Source: Adineta ricciae (taxonomy: Eukaryota; Rotifera; Eurotatoria; Adinetida; Adinetidae). From it: 64,000 nucleotides of DNA. Where the stretch lies: the NCBI GenBank assembly GCA_905250025.1, contig CAJNOJ010000162.1, forward strand, positions 1 to 64,000. Reading direction: 5' to 3'. The notes under the pieces were generated by a model. That model was not told the origin of the DNA, searched no databases, and worked only from the letters and a program-made list of their open reading frames with translations. The translations under genes and the position numbers were made by a program. Below, piece by piece: positions 33,139 to 41,619 of the stretch. Position 1 is the stretch's first letter. Each line of letters begins with the position of its first letter.

Positions 33139-35260
33139 ATGAAAACATCTCATTTTGTACTACTCATGGTAATCATTCATTCGAGTGGATGTTTTCCAAC
33201 CATCGATAAAGATTTTCTTTCTCCCGGCGACTATTCATTTGGTCAAACATCCTACGAATATCCCATAGTAAATGATCACGAGTTAACGCCAACATCCAAC
33301 AATTTAACAACACAAATTCGTGGCGAAGTGTTTTATCCTAATACGACTAAGAAAAATGTGAACACATCTTATCCGATATTGATATTTCTTCCCGGCAAAC
33401 ATCCTGATTGTCGAATTCAAGTCCCCCCCGGATATCCATTGCTTGATATTGGCTCCGCAGATGTTCAAGGAAACTGTCCCGAACATACGTCAAAAGTACC
33501 AAGTCATTTAGGATTTTCGTATATAGGAAGACATTTGGCTTCATACGGATACATTGTTGTTTCGATTGATGTGCTTCTAATTAATAATAAATGGTCAATA
33601 TTAAATGATTCGGCGTTAAATTTTGTTCGCGCTCGAATTGTATTCCGAACGATCGAGAAAATGATGGAATGGAATAGCGATTCTCAAGTGTCAAAAGAGA
33701 TTCTTCACGGAATTGACTTGTCAGACCAGTTCGATTTCACGGAAATTGGTTTAATGGGACATTCACGCGGTGGTGAAGGCGTGAGAAATGCTTATAACAT
33801 GTTAATGGAAGGCAAAGGCGCATCTGATGCACTTCGATGGAAAAGTAAATTACCCAATGTTCGTTTCAAAGCCATTTTAGAAATCACTCCAATGTACTAT
33901 GGAGAAAACGGTATAAGATTAGGTGTTGAAAACATTCCCTGGGCAATGATTGTTGCCGGTTGTGAAGATGATGAAATTGATTATCGTAAGAACTGTTTGA
34001 TCTACTCTTTTCAATGGAATTCGATGAAATATTTTGTAGTTCATGTCAATCTAGCTTATCGACAAAGACAAATCTCTAAACAGGCGAACTATGTCTTTCA
34101 TGTCTATGGTAATGATTCAATTTTGTAGTGAAATTCATATTTTCCTCGACTTGCAGGTGCAAACCATGAGTATTTCAATACGGAGTGGCAAGTTGGCTTT
34201 TCAGCGTGTTTCGGCGATCAAGATCCATTGTGGGATGTAAACGCAAGTGCATTTCGCGTTAGTGATATTTATCCTCCAGCGAAAAATACGTCGTATGATG
34301 TCACACTTCTAAAAGTCAATGGATCAGAAACTCAGCGGAACGCAACAACTTTTATACTTTCAATCTTTTTTCTATCATATGTGGGTCAAACGGCCAATCC
34401 GAAGTTAGCGGAGAGTTTTCAACTTTCACGACCGTATGTTCAAGAAGGATTTTTCTTCAACATTATTTCTTCATTTATGTAGGTCTTCGGAAAGTTTTCC
34501 AGAGATTGGATGGGAACACTTCAACAATAACGAATCTATTGTTATATTCGATGGCACTAGAACAGTTGAAGGAAACGATCGAGCTGAGATCATGCTATTG
34601 AAGGATTATGCAAAACGGGAATTTCCATTATTTGTTTCTGCTTACAAAAACTCGAATGATACTCCACCACAATTTCAACACCACATTCCCAATAAGGACC
34701 AATTAGAACTCAATTGTCTTGACCAAATCGAAAATGCTTTACACATCCATTTTCTCGATGGTTCTTCAGGAGAAATTTCTCTAAAATTCAATTCATCAGA
34801 AAGGATTCAATGGCTTGATGTTCATCTAGCGCGTCGAAGTTCATGTTGGTTTAATTCAACGGATCCAATGAAATGTTCGCAACCGAGAATAATGCAATTA
34901 CAGCTTCAAATTCAAACTCCAACTCGCTTCTATCCACCAGTGAAAGTTGTATTGAAAAGTCGTTTTAATTTAGAATTCGTTCGTTGTAATGCCATGGATC
35001 TTTCCAAAGAACAAATTTCGTTTCTACCAGTGATGTTTGAAACAACAAGAATTCTGTTAACAAAGCCAGAACAAATTCTTCAGTTGAAAATCAGTTCATT
35101 AAATGCCGGTTCGTTCATTCTAGGCGACATTCGAGCGACGCCTTCATCAATACCAACATCAATAGCGTCACATCTTTCCATTTCAATTTTTATCTGTATT
35201 CTTTTTATGCTCATTCATATGTTATCAGTGTATACAAACTATAATGGCATAGCTAATTGA
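33139..35260 (+). CDS. secreted alpha/beta hydrolase with C-terminal membrane segment (copy A)
   Basis: Four exons: 33139-33985, 34040-34108, 34157-34433 and 34483-35260. The introns are 54, 48 and 49 bases, all GT-AG, and the phases agree. The product has 656 residues. I start at the Met of MKTSHF because copy B lacks the earlier ATG. A signal peptide (about 1-18) precedes an alpha/beta-hydrolase core. Its oxyanion strand is PILIFLPG, the nucleophile elbow is GHSRGG with Ser near residue 209, the acid is probably in GCEDDEID, and the catalytic His is in GANHEYF, formed only after splicing exons 2 and 3. The C-terminal half is beta-rich without a known domain and ends in a hydrophobic segment (ISIFICILFMLIHMLSVY), a membrane anchor. 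It is related to bacterial lipase/esterase-like enzymes. The substrate is unknown. Confidence 0.8.
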
Positions 35261-35408
35261 TTGAACACTATGCCAAATGATCAAAGAAACTGTTCAGTAT
35301 ATTCTTTATTCATTTCGTCATAAAAGATTATTCGTGACACCTCTCTATTATCTTTTCTTTATATTCTTATCAATTTGTGAAGTTTCACTTTTCATTCTCA
35401 CTAAGAAG

Positions 35409-36821
35409 ATGCGAACGACTGTTTGCCGCATGGCAAACCGAATGACATCGATGATGTACAGATCCACTAAACCGGAAGGTGACGTCTCATCGGTGTTTGC
35501 TTCTCTCTCAGGTGACGACATGAACAAACCACTTGAAGCTCGATTTGCAGAGTTAAAACAAGAAATTATTCAAGGTTATGAACAACAAGTGAAAGACAGT
35601 TGGTTTCGTTTATTAGACGTTCTAAAACAGGAAACAGAGACTGTTCGTCGTTCAAAACAATCGAGTATTCCTGAAATTCAATTCAATGACATACATAACC
35701 TTTCATCAGAACTCCAAAACAATATTCGAACTCGTGGTGTTGTGATCGTTCGCGGTGTCTTACATGAAACAGATGCACTGAAACTGAAAACTGGTGTAAA
35801 GAACTATATTAAACAAAATCCTCATACGAGAGCATTTCCACAAGAGAATCCAGTTGTTTACGAACTCTATTGGTCGTCTGAACAAGTTCTTGCTCGGTCA
35901 AACTCTCGAGTTCTTCAAACATTAACATTTGTCAATGCGTTTTGGCATGCATCACCTGATACACAAATCTGCTTGACAGAAAATATCATGTATGTCGACC
36001 GTTTACGAATCCGCCAGCCAGGTGACAAGGAATTTGCTCTCGGACCCCATATCGATGGCGGTGGTATTGAACGATGGGAAGATCCGGAATACCGATCATG
36101 CTATCAATCGATTTTTCAAGGTCGTTGGGAAGACAATGACCCTTTCGATGCGACACATCGTGTCCAAGCACAAATGTCGCTCTACAATACTGCAGGTGGG
36201 TGTTCAGCTTTTCGCTCCTGGCAAGGTTGGCTTAGTCTGTCCACAGTCAATCCGGGCGAAGGTGGACTTCTAGTTAATCCACTGTTAAAATTTACGACAC
36301 CTTATTGGTTGCTTCGACCTTTCTTCAGAAAGGTAAAAGAAAGAAATTCCTGGGAAATGGATACTGCTTCGAGTTTTTGGCCAGGTGCTGTCCCTGGTCG
36401 GGGACAAGAAATGAACGATTCGTTACATCCTGACCTCAAACTGTCGACCACAATGGTATCAATTCCAATGGTACGTCCCGGTGATATGGTCTTCTGGCAT
36501 TGCGATACAATTCATGCAGTTGATTCTGTTCACCGTGGACAAGACGATTCGAGTGTATTTTATATACCAGCAGCACCTTTATGTCAAATCAATGCCGAAT
36601 ATCTTGCTGAGCAACGTCATTGTATCGCGCATGGCGTACCACCACCTGATTTTCCTGGCGGTGAAGGTGAATCGCGTCACGTCGGAAGAGCAAATGACAA
36701 GCATATCAACACGATTGAAGGTCGACGTGCAATGGGCTTCGAACCATTCGTATTGAAATCATCCATGACACAAGGAGAAAAAGAAATGATTACAAAAGCA
36801 AACCGCCTTTTGAATTTCTAA
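35409..36821 (+). CDS. DUF1479 (YbiU-like) Fe(II)/2OG-type oxygenase (copy A)
   Basis: This is a 470-residue, intronless protein that matches the DUF1479 family, known from bacteria (YbiU) and fungi. The N-terminal helical part has RFAELKQEIIQGYEQQ, then a core strand RTRGVVIVRGVL. The putative metal ligands are His and Asp near residues 213-215 (HIDGGG) and a distal His in FWHCDTIHAVDSVH near 365. The C-terminal HGVPPPDFPGGEGESRH and the RRAMGFEPF end are typical. I start at MRTTVCRM, conserved in copy B. An upstream in-frame extension of 44 residues is absent there. The reaction is unknown; oxidation of a small molecule is inferred from the fold. The family is rare in animals, so horizontal acquisition is likely. 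It is well preserved in copy B (54390-55802). Confidence 0.85.
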   Translation: MRTTVCRMANRMTSMMYRSTKPEGDVSSVFASLSGDDMNKPLEARFAELKQEIIQGYEQQVKDSWFRLLDVLKQETETVRRSKQSSIPEIQFNDIHNLSSELQNNIRTRGVVIVRGVLHETDALKLKTGVKNYIKQNPHTRAFPQENPVVYELYWSSEQVLARSNSRVLQTLTFVNAFWHASPDTQICLTENIMYVDRLRIRQPGDKEFALGPHIDGGGIERWEDPEYRSCYQSIFQGRWEDNDPFDATHRVQAQMSLYNTAGGCSAFRSWQGWLSLSTVNPGEGGLLVNPLLKFTTPYWLLRPFFRKVKERNSWEMDTASSFWPGAVPGRGQEMNDSLHPDLKLSTTMVSIPMVRPGDMVFWHCDTIHAVDSVHRGQDDSSVFYIPAAPLCQINAEYLAEQRHCIAHGVPPPDFPGGEGESRHVGRANDKHINTIEGRRAMGFEPFVLKSSMTQGEKEMITKANRLLNF

Positions 36822-37082
36822 AATCTGTTTATTTGTGCTTGTTACTTTCCTTTCAGCTGAAAGAATTGTTCTCAATGTCAAAGATTCAAGAACTCAAAAA
36901 GGCCAAGAGGTTTCCTAACAATAACTGAACACTGTTCTTGTGTTTTATTTATAATTCATATTATTAAAAAAATTATAGAAGCTATACGAGTAATTGAACA
37001 TGCCTGAGAAATTCAAAGCTTTATTTATAGAGACGAGAAAGAAATCTCGTAAGTATGTATCTCGAACAAATCTTTCTCAACA
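36822..37082. promoter_or_regulatory. short spacer before the GPCR (copy A)
   Basis: These 261 bases, with a close counterpart in copy B, should contain the DUF1479 3' end and the GPCR promoter. A TATA-like tatttatagag lies about 60 bases upstream of the GPCR start in both copies, which is suggestive only. Confidence 0.35.
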
Positions 37083-38021
37083 ATGAATAACACTACGGTC
37101 GCGATAGTCACTCCTTTTCCTTTCACAACATCCTTTCAAGCTAATCGAATTAAATTCGGCGTTCTTCTCGTTTTACAAATCCTATCAATTCCATGTTTTC
37201 TCTACGTTTTCACTCAATTTTGTATCCAACGGCACCTTCGTCAATCATTAAACCATCACATCATTTTTCTCCTGCTAACTACTTCGTTCATATTCGTAAC
37301 TATCTCCTTACCACTGTCTCAAGCTTATCTCTACAATTCGTATGTCTACCCTACCAGTAACATTTATTGTCATTTTTGGAATTGGATTCATTATTCGTTG
37401 AACATCACGAATTTGTTTCTGATGGGTTTTGTCGGTTTCGAACAGAACTGGTTCATATTCTATCCGGGCTTATTTGAAAACTTGATCGGAAAAATTCTTT
37501 TTCACTACTGTCCGATTCTATGTTGTCTAGCTTATCCGACGACTTTTTATTTTATCCTCATTTTTCTCTACCCATGTCGACAATGGTATAACTTTACACA
37601 ATTATTATGTCGATGGCCATGCTATTATCGCAGTAAATTTTTCACTCAATTTGACTTATATTTCAATAATTATCTTCCGTTAATAGCCATTCCATTCTTT
37701 TCCATATTTGTTTATATTCGAGTTCTCATACGGTTACGCTCATTAAAATTACAAGTGCTTAGGTGGAGACAAAATAGACAAATGATCTTACAGTTATGGG
37801 CGATATCCAGTTTATATTTGGGTATGTGGATGCCATTACAGTTACTTGGCATTATTAATCTGTATTTTAACACGTATTTTCTGTACCAGGCGCAGGTTGA
37901 CTACATATTTCTGTTCCCTTATTTTATTCATATCATCTATCCGTTTATTGTGCTCATTACTCATCACAAGGAAATGCTCAAATTTAGAAGGAACATTGTT
38001 GTTCCATGTAGAGTACATTAG
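37083..38021 (+). CDS. orphan rhodopsin-like GPCR (copy A)
   Basis: This is a 312-residue, intronless 7TM protein related to the gene at 5661-6659. Hydrophobic helices are evenly spaced. The helix 3 end reads FEQNWF where the relative at 5661 has IERHW, so the conserved Arg of the DRY position is lost (Glu-Gln-Asn). Helix 6 keeps LQLWAISSLYLGMW. Helix 7 has IIYPF instead of NPxxY. Loss of the DRY arginine in both allelic copies, while the frame stays open, suggests atypical coupling or a non-signalling role. The ligand is unknown. It is the last gene of the duplicated block before the Penelope insertion. Confidence 0.75.
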   Translation: MNNTTVAIVTPFPFTTSFQANRIKFGVLLVLQILSIPCFLYVFTQFCIQRHLRQSLNHHIIFLLLTTSFIFVTISLPLSQAYLYNSYVYPTSNIYCHFWNWIHYSLNITNLFLMGFVGFEQNWFIFYPGLFENLIGKILFHYCPILCCLAYPTTFYFILIFLYPCRQWYNFTQLLCRWPCYYRSKFFTQFDLYFNNYLPLIAIPFFSIFVYIRVLIRLRSLKLQVLRWRQNRQMILQLWAISSLYLGMWMPLQLLGIINLYFNTYFLYQAQVDYIFLFPYFIHIIYPFIVLITHHKEMLKFRRNIVVPCRVH

Positions 38022-38409
38022 CTATGTTCGAAGCGGATTTGCATCATTGAACAACTTAGCCTACGGGGATTAAAACATTGCTTCATGTTCCATGTTGCGA
38101 AAGGACAACAGCCAACAAGGACACTTCAAATGATTTTTTTATCTCCTAAATTTTAGAAGAGAACAGGTTTGGTTTCGATGTCAACATTGTTCTGCCGTAG
38201 TAGTCATTAGAAAATATTTATGAATAAACTTCTCTTTGAATTAATGCCTCGTGTAGTATTGTACGATGTGTCATAAGCGCACTACTCCTGAAGTTTGAAT
38301 AGTAGAGATGGAGGGATGGAATATCTTTGTGCAATGAAGCACTAAAGAGACAGTTTGCATGCTATGCGCAGTTACGATAAATTCTAATAGCCTTAGTGGT
38401 ACAACATCT
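38022..38409. other. end of shared block and Penelope left flank
   Basis: Homology to copy B (57007-57225) stops near 38275. The remaining 135 bases are specific to haplotype A and lead to the Penelope left junction. No gene is seen. Confidence 0.5.
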
Positions 38410-38420
38410 AGTGTTATTCA
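38410..38420. repeat. putative target-site duplication, left copy
   Basis: The 11 bases agtgttattca directly precede the Penelope terminal repeat and recur at 58880-58890 beside the inverted terminal copy. The last two bases could also belong to the element, so the duplication is 9-11 bases. Confidence 0.7.
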
Positions 38421-38578
38421 AGATAATTGTGTGTGTTGACCGGAAAAAGACGTAAGCAAATGATAACAATTTTAACAGCAACTTTAAATTTCATTGTAAG
38501 TTTTAATTATTACGCGTTTCGAAAATTTATTTCATCTTCAGATTATACAATTGATAAAAAACATATTGAAAACGATTT
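38421..38578 (-). repeat. Penelope pseudo-LTR, downstream copy
   Basis: Nearly identical to 41515-41618 over the shared part (for example aagataattgtg against aagatgattgtg). It contains the first codons of the element's frame (MKFKVAVKIVIIC) although it lies after the stop codon. It matches the inverted copy 58759-58879 over 121 bases (38458-38578), with the same length and no gap noticed. Confidence 0.85.
38493..38551 (-). ncRNA. candidate hammerhead ribozyme (type I) in the pseudo-LTR
   Basis: Reading the element strand, attgta starts an outer helix I and is matched by tacaat at the far end. The core box CTGAAGA fits CUGANGA. A small stem II follows (GAAA with TTTC, one bulged base). The second box GAAA comes next, then a minimal helix III (AC with GU, two-base loop GC), then the cleavage triplet GTA. 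Such minimal type I hammerheads, with a very short helix III, are established in Penelope-like terminal repeats. The bulge at the base of stem II is a weak point, and activity may need a dimer. An identical copy is in 58786-58844. Confidence 0.6.
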
Positions 38579-38629
38579 TAGAACGATGTGACTCATTACA
38601 CTTTGTGTAACACTTTGATGATTCATCTT

Positions 38630-38663
38630 ATTTGTTTTACTGGAAATTTACAGTAAAACAAAT
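38630..38663. other. perfect 13-bp hairpin after the Penelope stop codon
   Basis: The arms atttgttttactg and cagtaaaacaaat are exact reverse complements around the 8-base loop gaaattta. The hairpin begins one base after the stop of the element's frame, so it would lie at the start of the transcript's 3' untranslated region. The role is unknown; RNA recognition by the reverse transcriptase or 3' processing are options. Confidence 0.8.
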
Positions 38664-38664
38664 A

Positions 38665-41586
38665 TCACCCGGGTATGCGTCTGTCATGTTGGTACTTCAT
38701 TTTGACTTTCTTCTGTATTCTTCCAGATGGGTAGATGATTAACGGTACGCTCTGTACCGTGCGATTAAGTGTTGGTTTATGCTTCAAGATGGCAAGTGAT
38801 TCACGAACGAGTAGGCGATATTTGTGTGAATCTTTGCTGATAATCTTCCAAATTTCCCAATCAAGTTGGTGACCCGTGTCTGTTTGATGTTTGTGGAGAG
38901 CAGAATTTTTTTCAGTGTTGACAGCGGTAGTTATCTGTCTATCATCAATATTTGTTTCATCAGAGGATGATGTGTTTTTATCTTTATAATTGATAATTTT
39001 TTTAGTATTTCGTTCGGACCGTCGTAGACTTGTTTCTTCGTTATGAAGTAGTTTTGGTTGTGATAATGGAAAGTCCGGTATTTGTTGACGCGATCGAATT
39101 TCGGTTGGTGATGCGCCATGTTCAATATGTCTACGAGTGGCTTGTCGATATGTTTTTCCGATGTATTCGTCAGAACAATTTTTACAAGCAATTTTATAAA
39201 CTATATTGGCTTGTAGATTTTTGTCGAGTGAATCCTTACGAGGAAATATTGTTTGAATTTTCGGAGCAGGTCTTGGAATAGGTTGAAGCACAATATCTGG
39301 TCTTGCTTGTTTAACAATATTAATCAATTTTTTTCCTAGTGTGAGTGTTGGTTGACCTGTGTAAGGAATATCAATGAGTATTGGTGAACGTTTTTGGTTT
39401 CCTTTATTGATGGATTTGTTGGTTGATTTGTTAATTTCATCTGTTACGTTTGAGTGTTTCTTTTGATTTTCAAAGAAACGATTAAGTGTTTTTCCAATGA
39501 TGTTGTTTACAAATGAGGTTGGATAACCATTTGCAACACTTATTTCCATTATTGTTGATAATTCTTGATCAATCAGATGATAGTTTGAGCATATCTGTAT
39601 AGCACGATACGCCATAGATGAGATTGCATTTTTTTTGTATTCAATCGGTACAAAAGAAGAATATTTTAATATGGAGCCTGTGAAAGTGTCTTTGCGGTAT
39701 ACGTTTGTATCGAACCATGATGATGCTTTCATTGATCTTGGTGTAATTTTAACATCTAGAAACGAAATGGAGTGATCCATTTCATTTGCGGACTCAAATG
39801 TGAATTTGACAGCTTCGTCAAAAGAATTGAGAATAGTCTGTATTCTCTCTTCATTGGCGTCTTTTCTTGCAATGATAAAAGTATCATCAACAAATCGACG
39901 ATAATATTCAACACCGTTGGCCTTGAGTTCATCCATTAATTTTTTCTCTAGATTTACGAGAAAAATATCGGCCATGAGTGGTCCAAGCGGAGATCCCATG
40001 CTGACACCATTGTGTTGTAGATAAATATTCCCATTGAAATGAAAATGGGTCTGAGCTGTTGCAACTTCTAATAACCATTTGAGATTAGTTTTATCTATGC
40101 AATTTTTGCATTTTTGTTTCTTCTTCTTCTTTCTTTTTTGTGTTGTTTCAGCAATTTTGCATTCACAGTGATCACCATATTTTGCTTGTAAGATAAATTC
40201 GATTGTTTTTTGTAAAGGAACGTTCGTAAAAAGACTAATTGCATCGTAGGATAATAACTTGTGTTGGTTCATATCAATATCTAATTGATGTAAATTTTTA
40301 ACAAATGAAAATCTATCTTGTATTATTGTTTCATGTTCTCTGAGATGTGATAATTGTGTAACTAGCCATTTCGCTAGTTTATAATTAAAAGTGCCATTTG
40401 CTGATAGTATTGGCCGTAATGGTGTTCCGTTTTTATGGACTTTAGGTAGTCCATAAATACGACCAGGTTGCGAACCCACAGGCCGACATTGATTGTATTG
40501 GTTTTCGTTTATGAAGCCAGATTCTTTGAGAGTTTTTAACTTTCGAAGGAGTCTATCTTCTTGTTTCAGCGTTGGATCTGTTTCTAATAATTGGAATGTC
40601 TTCTTATCGTTGATAATGATGTTCATCTTTGCGATATAATCGTTTTTATTCATAACTACCACAGCGTTGCCTTTGTCAGCTTTTGTAATGTAGATATTCT
40701 TGTCTTTTGCAAGATTTTTTAATGTTCGTTCGAGTTTTTTGCTGCTGGGGTGACTTTTCAAAGCTCTATAGGTAGAATCAGTGAATTTGTCACATGCTGA
40801 ACGAATTTTTTGAGCTGCAGTTAATTGTTCAGTTGTTAAGTTGTATTGAGTAGGTTCATCTTCTAGTTTGTTTTCATAATCATATGTGTCTGTCGTTCGT
40901 CCAAGTAATTGCACAAAGCAATTTTCAATATTGCTTATGAATGTTTCTTCATCGAGTTGTCTAGGAACTGGTACAAAATTCAAACCTTCACTGAGTGCTT
41001 CTAATTCATCTTGTGTTAATTGTCGTTCGGATAAGTTATGAACAGGTGATATTGGATATTTATTTGAAGTTATCGATTGTGGTTGTTTCTTTTTTAAATC
41101 ATTGGTACATAAAAGGTTAAATTTATTGTTGTGTGTGTGGATCCATTGTCGTTTTTTGTACTTTACTAAAGTTTGAATAATGGTTATTGTACGTGAATAA
41201 AGCAAAGGATCAAGTGTGGTCATTAGATCACTTTTTAATCTGCTTGAGTGTCGATGGAAATACGAGAGTTCTTTCTTTTTTAATTTTATTTCGTTTGATA
41301 AAATTTGATGATAACAATTTTCGACGACGGGTCGATGGCGAGAATAAACTTGTGCTATTCGAAATCGAACAAAATTTGGAAGTAGTTTATGTTGTTTGCA
41401 TTTCTTAAGGAATTTCACATCTAAATATGTTTTGGTTAATTTCAATTGTATTTTGCCATACTGGAATGCAGTAATGGCGTAGAACGGTCCATTGTGTTGC
41501 CTTATATAAACAAGATGATTGTGTGTGTTGACCGGAAAAAGACGTAAGCAAATGATAACAATTTTAACAGCAACTTTAAATTTCAT
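38665..41586 (-). CDS. Penelope-like reverse transcriptase with GIY-YIG endonuclease
   Basis: One intact frame of 973 residues. After a basic N-terminal region, the Penelope core starts near residue 300 (ITKADKGNAVVV). It continues with YGLPKVHK and RPILSA, motif A as SYDAISLFTNVP, motif B as NGVSMGSPLGPLMADIF, and the catalytic RRFVDDTFI near residue 565. The C-terminal part has IVYKIACKNC and EYIGKTYRQ near 795-825, a GIY-YIG nuclease fold preceded by the Cys pair, with later His residues (HKHQTDTGH). It copies RNA at the nicked target. The frame and visible catalytic residues are intact, so the copy is young or still active. The presence of the endonuclease separates it from the endonuclease-lacking telomeric Athena elements of bdelloids. 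Confidence 0.9.
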   Translation of the reverse strand: MKFKVAVKIVIICLRLFPVNTHNHLVYIRQHNGPFYAITAFQYGKIQLKLTKTYLDVKFLKKCKQHKLLPNFVRFRIAQVYSRHRPVVENCYHQILSNEIKLKKKELSYFHRHSSRLKSDLMTTLDPLLYSRTITIIQTLVKYKKRQWIHTHNNKFNLLCTNDLKKKQPQSITSNKYPISPVHNLSERQLTQDELEALSEGLNFVPVPRQLDEETFISNIENCFVQLLGRTTDTYDYENKLEDEPTQYNLTTEQLTAAQKIRSACDKFTDSTYRALKSHPSSKKLERTLKNLAKDKNIYITKADKGNAVVVMNKNDYIAKMNIIINDKKTFQLLETDPTLKQEDRLLRKLKTLKESGFINENQYNQCRPVGSQPGRIYGLPKVHKNGTPLRPILSANGTFNYKLAKWLVTQLSHLREHETIIQDRFSFVKNLHQLDIDMNQHKLLSYDAISLFTNVPLQKTIEFILQAKYGDHCECKIAETTQKRKKKKKQKCKNCIDKTNLKWLLEVATAQTHFHFNGNIYLQHNGVSMGSPLGPLMADIFLVNLEKKLMDELKANGVEYYRRFVDDTFIIARKDANEERIQTILNSFDEAVKFTFESANEMDHSISFLDVKITPRSMKASSWFDTNVYRKDTFTGSILKYSSFVPIEYKKNAISSMAYRAIQICSNYHLIDQELSTIMEISVANGYPTSFVNNIIGKTLNRFFENQKKHSNVTDEINKSTNKSINKGNQKRSPILIDIPYTGQPTLTLGKKLINIVKQARPDIVLQPIPRPAPKIQTIFPRKDSLDKNLQANIVYKIACKNCSDEYIGKTYRQATRRHIEHGASPTEIRSRQQIPDFPLSQPKLLHNEETSLRRSERNTKKIINYKDKNTSSSDETNIDDRQITTAVNTEKNSALHKHQTDTGHQLDWEIWKIISKDSHKYRLLVRESLAILKHKPTLNRTVQSVPLIIYPSGRIQKKVKMKYQHDRRIPG

Positions 41587-41618
41587 TGTAAGTTTTAATT
41601 ATTACGCGTTTCGAAAAT
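41515..41618 (-). repeat. Penelope pseudo-LTR, upstream copy (truncated by gap)
   Basis: Matches the downstream repeat 38421-38527. It contains the start codon of the element's frame (41586) and ends at the N. The visible part keeps the GAAA box and GTA of the candidate hammerhead but not its CTGAAGA box. Confidence 0.8.
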
Positions 41619-41619
41619 N
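41619..41619. other. contig join (N), left edge of the copy B block
   Basis: Penelope sequence stops in mid repeat, and the next base continues inside the GH43 gene of copy B. There is no biological junction signal. Together with the N at 58758 it encloses the whole of copy B. Confidence 0.9.

Larger units (their letters stand above)
38421..41618 (-). mobile_element. Penelope-like retroelement, endonuclease-positive, incomplete at right edge
   Basis: The element holds one long reverse-transcriptase/GIY-YIG frame (41586-38665). Repeated terminal sequence lies on both sides: 38421-38578 downstream of the frame and 41515-41618 upstream of it, so the start codon of the frame lies inside the repeat. 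This pseudo-LTR layout, where the 3' repeat carries a fragment of the 5' coding start, is typical of Penelope-like elements. The right repeat is cut by the N at 41619. Its inverted continuation probably lies at 58759-58879. The copy B haplotype has no element at the corresponding place (57225-57240), so the insertion is heterozygous if the copies are alleles. Confidence 0.85.

Noticed and set aside
38421-41618. Telomeric Athena-type Penelope element
   Set aside because: Athena elements lack the endonuclease. This one has a clear GIY-YIG domain, and no telomeric repeat arrays were seen nearby.
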